This document shows positions 50,722 through 60,933 of a DNA stretch of 64,000 nt, piece by piece (the first letter of the stretch is position 1; every line of letters begins with the position of its first letter). The position numbers and the translations under genes are program-made. The notes beneath the pieces were generated by a model. It saw only the letters and a list, made by a program, of their open reading frames with translations. It searched no databases and was not told where the DNA came from. The DNA is from DATKFM01 sp963851215 (GTDB lineage Bacteria > Pseudomonadota > Alphaproteobacteria > Dongiales > Dongiaceae), in the NCBI GenBank assembly GCA_963851215.1, contig CAWKOG010000014.1:186001-250000 (forward strand), written 5' to 3'.

Positions 50722-53501
50722 ATGGACGGCGTTAAGGATCCCCGGTCGATCATCGACCGCCGCGATCTCGCGGTCCGGCTCGAGCAGATTTTCGCCGATA
50801 AGCCCGATCGCACGGCGGCGCGGCCGGCGCTGCTGGCGCTGTTCAAGCAGGCGCTGGCCGACGGCCGGGCGGAAGTGCGCCGCCGCTTCGAGGCCGACCA
50901 TGACGGCCGCGCCGCGGCCCAGGGCCTGAGCCTGCTGATGGACCAGCTGATCCGCACCCTGCATGAGCTGGCGTCGGTGCGGGTCTATCCCCTGCATAAT
51001 CCCACATCGGCGGAACGGCTGTCGGTGCTGGCGGTCGGCGGCTATGGCCGCGGCGAGCTCGCGCCTTTTTCCGACATCGATCTGCTGTTTCTGATTCCCT
51101 ACAAGAACACGCCCCATGTGGAGCAGCTGGTCGAGTACATGCTCTACATGCTCTGGGACATGGGCCTGAAGGTCGGTCCGTCGACGCGCTCGGTGGATGA
51201 ATGCCTGCGCCAGGCCCAGGCCGACATGACCATCCGCACGGCGATCCTGGAGATGCGCTATCTCACCGGCGACAGCGAACTCGCGCAGACGCTGCGCCGC
51301 CGCTTCGCCAAGGAGCTGGTCGCCGGCAGCGGCGTCGCCTTCGTCGAGGCCAAGCTCAGCGAGCGCGACGAGCGCCACACCCGCATGGGCAATTCCCGCT
51401 ATGCGACCGAGCCGAACATCAAGGAAGGCAAAGGCGGCCTGCGGGATCTCCATGCGCTCTACTGGATCGCCAAGTATCTCTATCAGGTCGATGACATCGC
51501 CAAGCTGACGGAAAGCGGTGTCTTCACGCCAGCGCGAGGTGGTGCGCTTCGAAAAAGCCAGCGCCTTCATCTGGACCGTGCGCTTCATGCTGCACTACGT
51601 CGCGGGACGGGCGGAAGAGCGGCTCTCCTTCGACCTGCAGCCCGAGGTGTCGCGCCGCCTGGGCTATCGCGACCATGGCGCCATCCAGGGCGTCGAGCGG
51701 CTGATGAAGCACTACTTCCTGGTGGCCAAGAGCGTCGGCGATCTCACGCGCATCTTCTGCGCCGCATTGGAGGCGCAGCATCAGCGGCGCTCGCGGCTGC
51801 GGCTGCCGGGGTTCCGTCTGTTCCGCCAGGAGATCGAAGGCTTCCCGGTGGATTCCGACCGGCTCTCGGTCGCCGGGCCGGAGGCGTTCCAGAAGCGGCC
51901 GGTGGATCTGCTGCGGCTGTTCGAAGTGGCCCAGCGTCATGAGATGGATATCCATCCCATGACCATGCGCTACGCGACCCAGAACCTGCGGCTGATCGGC
52001 AAGGAGTTGCGCGCCGATCCCGAGGCGAACCGGCTGTTCCTGGAGATGCTGACCTCGCGCAAGGATCCGGAGGCGACGCTGCGGCGCCTCAACGAGGCCG
52101 GCGTGTTCGGCCGTTTCGTGCCGGATTTCGGCCGCGTCGTGGCGCAGATGCAATACGACATGTATCACCACTACACCGTGGACGAGCACACCATCTTCGC
52201 CATCGGCATCCTGCATCGCATCGAGCAGGGGCTGCTGAAGGACGAGGTGCCGATCGCGTCGGACGTCGTGCATAAGGTGCTGTCGCGCCGCGTGCTGTAT
52301 CTGGCGGTGTTGCTGCACGACATCGCCAAGGGCAGGCATGGCGACCATTCCGATCTGGGCGCCGAGGTGGCGCTGCAGCTCGGCCCGCGGCTCGGGCTGA
52401 CGCCGGAGGAAACCGAAACCGTCTCCTGGCTGGTGCGCTATCACCTGCTGATGAGCAACACCGCTTTCAAGCGCGACATCGATGACATCCAGACCGTGCT
52501 GGATTTCGCCGCCGTGGTGCAATCGCTCGAGCGGCTGCGGCTGCTGCTGGTGCTGACCGTCGCCGATATCCGCGCCGTCGGCCCGCGCACCTGGAACGGC
52601 TGGAAGGCGCAGCTGTTGCGCGAACTCTATTACCGCACGGAAGAACAGCTCGCCGGCGGCATGATCACCGAAGGGCCGCGAGGCGCGGGTGCAGGCGGCG
52701 ATCGCGGCGCTGCGCGCGGAACTGCCCGACTGGCCGGAGAAGGATTTCGCCACCCATGTAGACCGCGGGCATCCGTCCTACTGGCTCTCCTTCGACAACA
52801 ATGCCCATGCGCGCCATGCCCGCCAGGTGCGGCGGGCGGAGATGAGCGCCCAGGACCTCAGCCTGGAGACGCGCATCGACCAGTGGCGCGCGGTGACGGA
52901 GGTGACGATCTACACCGCCGACCGCCACGGGTTGTTCGCCGATCTTGCCGGCGCCATCGCCGCCTGCGGCGGCAACATCGTGGATGCCCGCATCTTCACC
53001 CTGGCCAACCACAAGGCGCTGGACACCTTCTGGGTGCAGGATGCCGATGGCGGCCCCTTCGCCCGGCCCGACCGGCTGGCGCGGCTTTCCGCCAGCGTGG
53101 AGCAGACACTGGCGGGCCGGCCCTTGCCCGATCTGGAGCAGCGGGATCGCCTGTTGCCCAGCCGCTATGCCCATTTCCCGGTGGCGCCGCGCGTGCTGAT
53201 CGACAGCAAGCTCAGCGCCAACCATACGGTGATCGAGGTCAATGGCCGCGACCGTCCCGGCCTGCTCTATCGCCTCACCCGCTGCCTCAGCGATCTCAAT
53301 CTGCAGATCTCATCCGCCAAGATCTCCACCTTCGGCCAGCGCGCCGTCGACGTCTTCTATGTAAAGGACCAGTACGGACTGAAAGTGGAAAGCGAGACGC
53401 GTCTCAAATCCATCCGCGCCGGGCTGATGCAGGTGCTTGAGCCCGAGAGTCCAGCCGCTGTCGCAACCGCGGAAGAGGACAGCGCAACAGCAGCCCAATA
53501 G
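50722..53501 (+). CDS. glnD: PII uridylyltransferase / uridylyl-removing enzyme GlnD, two frame breaks
   Basis: GlnD senses glutamine and uridylylates or de-uridylylates PII proteins. The nucleotidyltransferase motif is VGGYGRGELAPFSDIDLLFL (about residue 112). Then come NIKEGKGGLRDLH, MYHHYTVDEHTIFAIG, the HD domain (VLLHDIAKGRHGDHSDLGAE) and two ACT domains (IYTADRHGLFADLAGAIAA; VNGRDRPGLLYRLTRCLSD). Extra bases near 51525 and 52680 break the frame; the repaired length is about 925 residues, normal. It is the first of the glnD - murJ - trpS series that is usually compact in Alphaproteobacteria. Confidence 0.95.
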
Positions 53502-53633
53502 TGTGCCAGTGGCCAACATCTGCAACTCCTGCGCTTAATGGCTTCTTAGTAAGCAAATCCTATGTTTGCCCGTTAATTGGGCAGAGTGGCGCCACAGGGT
53601 CGTCGCCCGCCTTGGGGATTCAAGGAGATTACC

Positions 53634-54653
53634 ATGAGATTTCAGGGCGTTGGCTTATGCGTCGCGGCTGTCGTGGCCGCCTCCGGAATATTTTCAGCCG
53701 ATGCGTTGGCGCGCGAACAGGTTCGCGTCGTCGCCAGTTCGTCGTCGATCGCTTACTTCGAAGCCGCCAGCGAGCAGCTTGTGAAATCCGGGGTTCCCGA
53801 GCCGAAGCTTGTCGAAGTATCGACGGCAGACCGGCGTCTCAAGGCCTTCTGCGGCGGTGTCGGCGTCCAGTATCCTGACGTCGCGGGCATGTCGCGCAAA
53901 CTGAAGAGCGCGGAGATCGAAGCCTGCAAGGCCAACGGCGTTGCGGATCTCATGGAAATCAAGTTCGGTTATGACGGCGTTGCGCTGGTCCGCAAGGCAT
54001 CCCACGCCAAGGCTCAGCCGATGAACCTGACCGCACAGCATCTGTGGCTGGCGATGGCGGCGCAGGTTCCGGTCAACGGCGCCATGGTCGCAAATCCGTA
54101 CAAGATGTGGAACGAGATCGATCCGTCGCTGCCGGCGACTCCGATCCATTTCTATGTCGGCCCGGAAGGCAACAACCCGCGCCAGATGGCGGCCGACTAT
54201 GCGGCCAAGCCCTGCATGGCGGACGCGGTTGTCGGCGCTCTGGCGGAAGCCGAGCAGGAGTCCGCCTGCGGCACGCTCCGCGCAGATGGGGTTCTGACCG
54301 AATTCTCCAAGAGCCGCGAGACCGTCGAGGCGCTGGTGGAAGGCAGTGAGGATGTCATCGCGATTTCGGCCTACGGGCTGGTGCATCGTTTTGGCGATGA
54401 AGTCGGCACCGCGATGCTCGATGGCGTTGCGCCGAACGAGTCGACGATCGTCGACGGCAGCTACCCTCTGGCGCGCAGCCAGTACATGGTGGTCAAGACC
54501 GGCAATATGAGCGACGTGCCGGGGCTCCGCGAACTGGTGCTGGAGATGCTCAGCGACGGCGCGCATGCGCCCGATGGCTATCTGCAGCAGCTTGGCCTCA
54601 TCCCGCTGCCGCCGGAGGAGCGTACGAACATCATGCAGTCCTTCGGCAGCTAA
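53634..54653 (+). CDS. Orphan PstS-like periplasmic protein with altered ligand motifs
   Basis: This 339-residue protein has a signal peptide (MRFQGVGLCVAAVVAASGIF, then SADALA) and follows a good ribosome-binding site (AAGGAGATT). It aligns along its length with the PstS of this window: CKANGVADLMEIKFGYDGVAL, LAMAAQVPVNGAMVANPYKMWNEIDPS, YLQQLGLIPLPPEE. The phosphate-binding segments differ, however: SSTVFPF is SSSIAYF, ESTGTGGG is EVSTADRR, and PTSGTRD is EGNNPRQ. It therefore probably does not bind phosphate in the PstS way. There are no permease genes beside it and no Pho box in the 132 bp upstream. It may be a sensor, scavenger of another oxyanion, or an envelope protein. Confidence 0.82.
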   Translation: MRFQGVGLCVAAVVAASGIFSADALAREQVRVVASSSSIAYFEAASEQLVKSGVPEPKLVEVSTADRRLKAFCGGVGVQYPDVAGMSRKLKSAEIEACKANGVADLMEIKFGYDGVALVRKASHAKAQPMNLTAQHLWLAMAAQVPVNGAMVANPYKMWNEIDPSLPATPIHFYVGPEGNNPRQMAADYAAKPCMADAVVGALAEAEQESACGTLRADGVLTEFSKSRETVEALVEGSEDVIAISAYGLVHRFGDEVGTAMLDGVAPNESTIVDGSYPLARSQYMVVKTGNMSDVPGLRELVLEMLSDGAHAPDGYLQQLGLIPLPPEERTNIMQSFGS

Positions 54654-54662
54654 TCAGAATCC

Positions 54663-54697
54663 CATGGCCGGCGCCGAGGGGCTCGGCGCCGGCCATG
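54663..54697. terminator. Strong hairpin after the PstS-like gene
   Basis: CATGGCCGGCGCCGAG, GGG, CTCGGCGCCGGCCATG is a perfect 16-bp stem with a 3-nt loop, starting 9 bp after the stop codon. No T-run follows, but the stem alone is very stable. Confidence 0.65.
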
Positions 54698-54819
54698 CCT
54701 TGCCATGATGCCCCATGACAATCGCGGCCGGGACGGCTAGAAGGGCACGCTGATCCCATCGTCACTCTCCGGGCCGCGCTTGACCGCATTCCCGCCACAA
54801 TACTCCGCAGCCTGAGCCC

Positions 54820-56361
54820 ATGGCTCTGCTGCGAAACATCGCCACAGTCGGCGGCTGGACAATGGCCAGCCGCGTGCTGGGCTTCATCCGGGACGTGCTG
54901 ATCGCCCAGGCGATCGGCACCGGCAACGCCGCCGACGCGTTCTTCGTCTCCCAGCGCTTTCCCAACCTGTTCCGCAGCCTGTTCGCCGAAGGCGCCTTCA
55001 ACGCCTCCTTCGTGCCCCAGTTCGCCCGGCGGCTGGAGGGCGAAGGGCAGGAATCGGCGCGCCGGTTTGCCGAGCAGGTGGCCGCGGTCATGACCACGGC
55101 GCTGCTGATCTTCACCTTCGCGGCCCAGGCGGGTATGCCCTGGCTGATGTATCTTCTGGCCGGCGGCTATGCCGACAATCCCGAGAAGTTCGCCCTCAGC
55201 GTGCTGCTGACCCAGATCACCTTCCCCTATCTGCTGTTCATGTCGCTGACGGCGCTGCAGGGCGGAATCCTGAATTCGCTGCATCAGTACATGCACGCGG
55301 CGGCGGCGCCGATCCTGCTGAATGTGGTGATGATCCTGGCGCTGCTGTTCGTCGAGCCGTTCGTCGGCATGCCGGCCCACGTGCTGGCCTGGGCGATGAC
55401 GGTGGCGGGCGTGGCGCAGTTCCTGTGGATGGTGATCGCCTGCCAGAAGGCCGGCATGACGCTCCGCTTCCCGCGGCCGCGATTGACGCCCGATGTGAAA
55501 AAGCTGCTGAAGCTGATGGTGCCCGGCATCATCGGCTCCGGCGTCATGCAGATCAATCTGGTGATCGGCACGCAGATCGCGTCGTGGCAGGACGCCGCCG
55601 TGTCCTATCTCACCTATGCCGACCGCATCTACCAGTTTCCGCTGGCGGTGTTCGGCTCGGCGGCCGGTGTCGTGCTGCTGCCGGAACTGTCGCGGCATCT
55701 GCGCGCCGGGCGCGACGGCGATGCCATGGCCTCGTTCAACCGCGGCATCGAGTATGTGTTGCTGCTGACCTTGCCCTCGGCAGTGGCGCTGATGGCGATC
55801 CCGCTGCCGGTCATGGACGTGCTGTTCCAGCGCGGCGCCTTCACCGCCGCCGACAGCGCCGCGACGGCCCTAGCGCTGGCGATCTACAGCGCCGGCTTGC
55901 CGGCTTTCGTCATGGTCAAGGCGCTGACGCCCGGCTTCTATGCGCGGGAGGACACGGCAACGCCGTTCCGCTACGCCATCATCAGCATGATCGTGAACAC
56001 GATCCTCAGCGTGGCGCTGTTCTTCGTCATGGGCTATGCGGGCATCGCGCTGGCGACGGTGATCGCCTCCTGGCTGAACATCCTCATGCTCGGCCACAAG
56101 CTGCACCGGCAGGGCAATCTGGTGATCGACGGCAAGCTGCGCCGGAGCGCGCCGCGCATCGCCCTGGCCAGCCTGGCGATGGGCGCCGTCCTGCTGGCGG
56201 GACAGTATGGTCTGCAGGATGCGCTGGCGGCCTCATTCCTGATCAAGGCATCGGCTCTGGCGGCGCTGATCATCGTCGGCGTCGCGGTCTTCTTCGGCGT
56301 CGGTTTCCTTGTCGGCGCGGTGAACTTCAAGGACCTGAAACGCGCCCTCGGCCGCGGGTAG
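54820..56361 (+). CDS. murJ: Lipid II flippase MurJ (MviN)
   Basis: MurJ flips the peptidoglycan precursor lipid II across the inner membrane. The start MALLRNIATVGGWTMASRVLGFIRD and the following AFFVSQRFPNLFRSLFAEGAF are the most conserved part of the family. PQFARRLEGEG, YADRIYQFPLAVFG, and VLFQRGAFTAADS follow. Fourteen membrane helices are expected. It has 513 residues, the normal length, and no frame breaks. Confidence 0.96.
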   Translation: MALLRNIATVGGWTMASRVLGFIRDVLIAQAIGTGNAADAFFVSQRFPNLFRSLFAEGAFNASFVPQFARRLEGEGQESARRFAEQVAAVMTTALLIFTFAAQAGMPWLMYLLAGGYADNPEKFALSVLLTQITFPYLLFMSLTALQGGILNSLHQYMHAAAAPILLNVVMILALLFVEPFVGMPAHVLAWAMTVAGVAQFLWMVIACQKAGMTLRFPRPRLTPDVKKLLKLMVPGIIGSGVMQINLVIGTQIASWQDAAVSYLTYADRIYQFPLAVFGSAAGVVLLPELSRHLRAGRDGDAMASFNRGIEYVLLLTLPSAVALMAIPLPVMDVLFQRGAFTAADSAATALALAIYSAGLPAFVMVKALTPGFYAREDTATPFRYAIISMIVNTILSVALFFVMGYAGIALATVIASWLNILMLGHKLHRQGNLVIDGKLRRSAPRIALASLAMGAVLLAGQYGLQDALAASFLIKASALAALIIVGVAVFFGVGFLVGAVNFKDLKRALGRG

Positions 56362-56368
56362 GCGAGGG

Positions 56369-56511
56369 TTCACCACAAAGTCACAAAGATCACGAAGGGA
56401 TCGAGTACGACAGCGGTCCGCCGCAATAAATTCACTTGCCTTCGATTGGTAGCGGCCTACGGCCGCGTTCAGTTACCAACCGCTTCGTGATCTTTGTGAC
56501 TTTGTGGTGAA
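56369..56511. repeat. 143-bp structured intergenic element with 29-bp inverted repeats
   Basis: The sequence at 56369-56397 (beginning TTCACCACAAAGTCAC) recurs perfectly inverted at 56483-56511. Inside lie a nested TTGGTA/TACCAA pair and GCGGCC-TAC-GGCCGC. The element fills the convergent gap between murJ and cysA. Short AT-rich motifs of this kind (CACAAAGTCACAAAG) are dispersed in many bacterial genomes; here the two arms face each other and could fold as one long hairpin that terminates both genes. Confidence 0.75.
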
Positions 56512-56526
56512 ACTTTCTGTTCTCAG

Positions 56527-57631
56527 CTAGCCCGCCTGGGTCAGCCGCCGGATCGGCGCCGCCGCGGGGATCTCCGCACCGGAACGGGGGAACAGCTTGA
56601 TGCGCTGGGGCATCAGCAGCACATCGCGGCCGCTGCTCAGATCGCCGATGTTGCGGGAACGGTCCAGCTCCACCTCGACGATGTGCTTGCCGTCCTGCAC
56701 GTCGAGCTCGACCCGCAGCAGATTGCCGGCGGTGAATACCTGGCGCACGGTGGCGGGAATGCCGAAGCCGCTGCCGGCGGCGCGGATCTCCAGATCGTGG
56801 GGCCGCACGAAGGCCAGCGCCGGGCCGTCGGGATAGACATCCCCCGTGCCGCCGAAGGACTGACCGCTGATGAATACCTGCCCGCGCGCGACTTCGCATT
56901 CGAAGCGGTTGGAATTGCCGATGAACTGATAGACGAAGGGCGACGCCGGATGGTCATAGATCTCCGCCGGCGTGCCGATCTGCTCGATCTTGCCCTGGCT
57001 CATGACCACCACGCGGTCGGCGAGCTCCAGCGCCTCTTCCTGGTCGTGGGTGACGAAGATGCTGGTCAGGCCCATGCTGTCATGCAGTCCGCGCAGCCAG
57101 CGGCGCAGCTCCTTGCGCACCTTGGCGTCCAGCGCGCCGAACGGCTCGTCCAGCAGCAGCAGCTTGGGTTCCACTGCCAGCGCCCGGGCCAGCGCCACGC
57201 GCTGCCGCTGGCCGCCGGAGAGCTGCGCCGGATAGCGGTCCTGCAGATTGCCGAGCTGCACCAGCTGCAGCAGGCGCAGCACACGCTCGCGGATCTCGCT
57301 CTTTGACATGCGTTCCGGACCGCGCTTGACGCTGAGCCCGAAGGCGACGTTGTCGAACACCGTCATGTGGCGGAACAGCGCATAGTGCTGGAACACCAGC
57401 CCGACATTGCGGTCGCTCGGGCTGGATGGCGTCCACCCGCTGGGAATGGAGTTTCAGCGTTCCGGAATCCGGCCAATCCAAGCCGGCGAGGATGCGCAGC
57501 AGCGTGGTCTTGCCCGATCCCGAGGGGCCGAGCAGCGCCAGGAACTCGCCGTCCCGCGCCGCCAGGGACACGCCATCCAGGGCGGTGAAATTGCCGAACT
57601 TCTTGACGATCCCCGTCAACTCGATCGCCAT
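56527..57631 (-). CDS. cysA: Sulfate/thiosulfate ABC transporter ATP-binding protein CysA, one frame break
   Basis: CysA drives sulfate import with CysT, CysW and Sbp. The start MAIELTGIVKKFGNFTALDGV at 57631 is the family start. Walker A is GPSGSGKTT; the Q-loop region is VFQHYALFRHMTVFDNVAFGL; the signature is LSGGQRQRVALARALAVEP; Walker B is LLLLDEPFGALD; then FVTHDQEEALELADRV. A C-terminal TOBE-like regulatory domain follows. One extra base near 57418 breaks the frame before the Q-loop. The repaired length is about 368 residues. Last gene of the operon. Confidence 0.94.
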
Positions 57632-57747
57632 ACTGTGCTCCGACCTCTCTTCGTTGTTCCATGCATTGCCGGCGGCCGATGTCGGCGCCAGGGAAATCCG
57701 TCTGTTGTCGACCGTGAAGGCCATGGTCCGGGTTCCCATTCGTCCGC

Positions 57748-58656
57748 TCAATGACGGCCCGCCGCGAGTTCGCGGCCGAAGCGCCATTCCAGCAGGCTCT
57801 TGCCGACCAGCGTCACCAGCGCCAGCAGGGCCAGCAGCGACGCGACGGCAAAGGCGCCGACAAAGTCGTACTCATTATAGAGAATCTCCACATGCAGCGG
57901 CATGGTATTGGTGAGGCCGCGGATATGGCCGGAAACCACCGATACCGCGCCGAATTCGCCCATCGCCCGGGCGTTGCAGAGCAGCACGCCATAAAGCAGG
58001 CCCCATTTGATGTTGGGCAGGGTCACGCGGGTGAAGGTCTGCCAGCCGCTGGCGCCCAGCACCAGCGCCGCCTCCTCGTCCTCCGTGCCCTGCTCCTGCA
58101 TCAGCGGGATCAGTTCGCGGGCGATGAAGGGGAAGGTGACGAAGATGGTCGCCAGCACCAGGCCGGAAACGGTGAAGATGATGTGGATGTCATGGGCCTT
58201 GAGCCAGGGCCCGAACCAGCCATGGGCGCCGAACAGCAGCACATAGATCAGGCCGGACACGACAGGCGAAACCGAGAAGGGCAGATCGATCAGGGTGGTC
58301 AGCAGGCTCTTGCCGGCGAACTCGAACTTGGCGATGGCCCAGGCCGCGGCGATGCCGAAGACCAGATTGAGCGGAACCGCGATGGCGGCGACGGTGAGGG
58401 TCAGCCGGATCGCCGAGAGCGCATCGGCCTCGGTGATGGCAGCGAGATAGGCCCCGACGCCTTTCTCCAGCGCCATGACGAACACGGCGACGAGCGGCAG
58501 GATCAGAAACAGGCCGATGAAGGTCAGGCCGATGAGAACAACGAGCAGCCGGATGGAGAAGGGCTCCGTGACCGCCGAAGAGCGCGCGGATTTGCCCGGC
58601 GGCTCCTTGCCGCCGGCCGATTGCAGTTCCGCAACATGGGCTTCCATGACGGTCAT
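57748..58656 (-). CDS. cysW: Sulfate ABC transporter permease CysW
   Basis: CysW is the second membrane subunit. The ATG at 58656 (MTVMEAHVAELQ) is preferred to a longer open frame, because upstream residues overlap the FAD enzyme. Seen: six helices, TLIDLPFSVSPVVSGLIYVLLFG, the EAA loop region (EEAALVLGASGWQTFTRVTLPNIKWGLLYG) and GEFGAVSVVSGHIRGLTNTMPL, all CysW-like. It has 302 residues. The gene starts 8 bp after the FAD-enzyme stop and is followed by cysA after 116 bp. Confidence 0.93.
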   Translation of the reverse strand: MTVMEAHVAELQSAGGKEPPGKSARSSAVTEPFSIRLLVVLIGLTFIGLFLILPLVAVFVMALEKGVGAYLAAITEADALSAIRLTLTVAAIAVPLNLVFGIAAAWAIAKFEFAGKSLLTTLIDLPFSVSPVVSGLIYVLLFGAHGWFGPWLKAHDIHIIFTVSGLVLATIFVTFPFIARELIPLMQEQGTEDEEAALVLGASGWQTFTRVTLPNIKWGLLYGVLLCNARAMGEFGAVSVVSGHIRGLTNTMPLHVEILYNEYDFVGAFAVASLLALLALVTLVGKSLLEWRFGRELAAGRH

Positions 58657-58664
58657 GGTCTGTC

Positions 58665-60056
58665 CTAGGCGCGGGCCAGCTGCGGCACGGTCAGCCGCAG
58701 GCCGAGCTGCGCGGCGACCTTCCAGCATTGCTCGCGGATATCGGGCACGCTGGTGATTTCCCAGAAGATGCCCCGGGTAACGGGCCCCAGGGCAAAGAGC
58801 CGCGGCGATGGATTGCCGTCGCGATCGATGACAGCAGAGTCCAGGGTGACATCGAGGCCGAGGCGCAGCGGATCCGGCCGGGCCAGCCCCTGGTCCAGCA
58901 GGTTGCGCACCAGGGGATTGGCGATGTCTCCGTAATCGCATTGCGGACCTGAACAATCGATGACCCGGGCGACGCGCAAATGCTCGGCCGACTCCAGTCC
59001 GCGCCGCAGCAGCGCGACCTCGACGCCTTCAGTAGTTGCGGTCATCTGCTGCAGGCGTCCCGCGAGCAGCGTCAACTGTCCGCTCTGCACCGTGCGTTCG
59101 ATGACATCGGCGACCGCGGGCGCCATGCGGTGGCGATGAACATCCCACCAGGGCCGGAGATGGCGCAGGAAGCGGCGGCGCTCTTCCGGCGACAGGCCTT
59201 GCCAAAGCTGTTGCGTGTAGGGGCGGAGCGCATCCACCACCGAGCGCCAGACCGCTTCATGATTTGCTGTCCGCACTTGCCGGCGCACGGCCCGCAAGAT
59301 GTCGGTGACAGAGCCGAGATCCGCATCGGACAGCCAAGCAGAGCCATGGGCCGTCGCTTCGCCATGGCGGCGCGGCAGCAGGCCGCGGCGGGACAGGGCA
59401 TAGATGCGGCCGCGATGGCCGGCATCGAGCAGGGAGATGACACTGTCCACCATGGTCAGACCGGTGCCGATCAGCAGCACCGGCGCCTGCGGGTCCAGAT
59501 CCGCCGTCGCCCGGGCATCCCAGGGATTGCCGATATAATGTGCCGTGGCGTTCTTGTTCGGAAAGTTCCCGACCGCCAGCACGGCCCCGTCGACTTCATA
59601 GCGGCGGCCGGTGCCGACCTCCACAACCAGCCCGTCGGGAACCGTTTCGATCGCCGTGGCCTCGTCGGGGATCAGATGCAGGTTGCGGCCGCGGCCGGTC
59701 TGCCAGATCTCGTTGCCCAGCAGATCCTGGATATAGGCGCCATAGAGCTGGCGCGGCACGAAGGTATCGACCGTGCCGGCCGCGGCGGAGGCGTTGGCGC
59801 TGTTGTCGCGCCGCTTGAGCCAGTTCACGAAATGATCGGGCTCGTCGACGAAGGCGCTCATGCGGCTGGCGCGCACATTCAGCAGATGGTTGGCGTTGCC
59901 GGTGGAATAGGCGAGGCCGCCGCCGAACTGGGCGTTCTTCTCGATCAGATAGATGCGGCCGTTGGGCAGGGCGCGCTTGAGCAACTGCACCGCCAGCAGC
60001 GAGCCGCTGAAACCGGCGCCGATGATCGCGATCCTGGGTCCTGCTGCTGAAGTCAT
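58665..60056 (-). CDS. FAD/NAD(P)-binding oxidoreductase inside the sulfate transport operon
   Basis: This 463-residue flavoprotein has an N-terminal FAD-binding Rossmann motif (RIAIIGAGFSGSLLAVQLL), then FGGGLAYSTGNANHLLNVRASRM, a family-typical block, and a second nucleotide-binding motif (PVLLIGTGLTMVDSVISLLD, about residue 195). The C-terminal part has RVIDCSGPQCDYGDIANPLV and GPVTRGIFWEITSVPDIREQ. It belongs to the YdhS-like FAD/NAD(P)-binding family (PF13454 type). Genes of this kind are found next to sulfur and nitrogen transporters in some Proteobacteria, but the reaction is unknown. It lies between cysT (28 bp) and cysW (8 bp), so it is certainly in the operon. Confidence 0.85.
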   Translation of the reverse strand: MTSAAGPRIAIIGAGFSGSLLAVQLLKRALPNGRIYLIEKNAQFGGGLAYSTGNANHLLNVRASRMSAFVDEPDHFVNWLKRRDNSANASAAAGTVDTFVPRQLYGAYIQDLLGNEIWQTGRGRNLHLIPDEATAIETVPDGLVVEVGTGRRYEVDGAVLAVGNFPNKNATAHYIGNPWDARATADLDPQAPVLLIGTGLTMVDSVISLLDAGHRGRIYALSRRGLLPRRHGEATAHGSAWLSDADLGSVTDILRAVRRQVRTANHEAVWRSVVDALRPYTQQLWQGLSPEERRRFLRHLRPWWDVHRHRMAPAVADVIERTVQSGQLTLLAGRLQQMTATTEGVEVALLRRGLESAEHLRVARVIDCSGPQCDYGDIANPLVRNLLDQGLARPDPLRLGLDVTLDSAVIDRDGNPSPRLFALGPVTRGIFWEITSVPDIREQCWKVAAQLGLRLTVPQLARA

Positions 60057-60084
60057 GGTTGGCCCCCCACGGTTGCCGATAGCA

Positions 60085-60918
60085 TCAGCCCGCCCACCGG
60101 CGGGACCAGCGCTGGGCGAGATTGATCACCAGCAGCATGACGAAGGAGGCGGCGAGCATGACGACGCCGATCGCCGCCGCGCCCGCATAGTCGAACTGCT
60201 CCAGCTTGATGACGATCAGCAGCGGCGCGATCTCCGACACCATCGGCATGTTGCCGGCGATGAAGATGATCGAGCCGTATTCGCCGACCGCGCGGGCGAA
60301 GGCGAGGGCAAAGCCGGTGAGCAGCGCCGGCAGGATCACCGGCAGGATGATCCGCGCCAGCGTCTGAAAGCGCGAGGCGCCGAGGGTGAAAGACGCCTCT
60401 TCCACTTCCAGCTCCAGATCCAGCAGGATCGGCTGCACCGTGCGCACGACGAAAGGCAGGCCGATGAAGATCAGCGCGATGACCACGCCCAGCGGCGTGA
60501 AGGCGATCTTGATGCCCAGGGGCGCCAGCAGCGCGCCGATCCAGCCGTTGGGGGCGCAGATCGCCGTCAGCGCGATGCCGGCGACGGCGGTCGGCAGCGC
60601 GAAGGGCAGGTCCACTAGAGCGTCCACGATGCGCCGGCCGGGAAAGCGGTAGCGCACCAGCATCCAGGCGATGATGAGTCCGAAGAAGGCATTGACGATG
60701 GCGGCGATCAGGGCGGCGCCGAAGCTGAGCCGCAGTGCCGCCAGCACCCGCGGCTCCAGCACCGCCTTCAAGAATCCATCCCAGCCGAGTTCCACCGGCC
60801 GCAGCACCAGCCCGGCCAGCGGCAACAGCACGATGACGCCGAGATAGATCAAAGAATAGCCGAGCGTCAGCCCAAAACCGGGGAGGACGCTCGGCCGCTT
60901 CAGGGAGAAGGCAGTCAC
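60085..60918 (-). CDS. cysT: Sulfate ABC transporter permease CysT (CysU)
   Basis: CysT is the first membrane subunit of the sulfate importer. The start MTAFSLKRPSVLPGFGLTLG is the typical CysT N-terminus (VLPGFGLTLGYS). Six helices are visible, with VDLPFALPTAVAGIALTAIC, VRTVQPILLDLELEVEEASFTLGAS (EAA region), and GEYGSIIFIAGNMPMVSEIAPLL. It has 277 residues, normal, intact. The start is 15 bp after the sbp stop. Confidence 0.94.
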   Translation of the reverse strand: MTAFSLKRPSVLPGFGLTLGYSLIYLGVIVLLPLAGLVLRPVELGWDGFLKAVLEPRVLAALRLSFGAALIAAIVNAFFGLIIAWMLVRYRFPGRRIVDALVDLPFALPTAVAGIALTAICAPNGWIGALLAPLGIKIAFTPLGVVIALIFIGLPFVVRTVQPILLDLELEVEEASFTLGASRFQTLARIILPVILPALLTGFALAFARAVGEYGSIIFIAGNMPMVSEIAPLLIVIKLEQFDYAGAAAIGVVMLAASFVMLLVINLAQRWSRRWAG

Positions 60919-60933
60919 GAGTACGACGAAAGA

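Noticed and set aside
57632..57787. N-terminal extension of CysA to 57787
   Set aside because: The ATG at 57631 matches the family start exactly; the 52 upstream residues show no conservation-like pattern.
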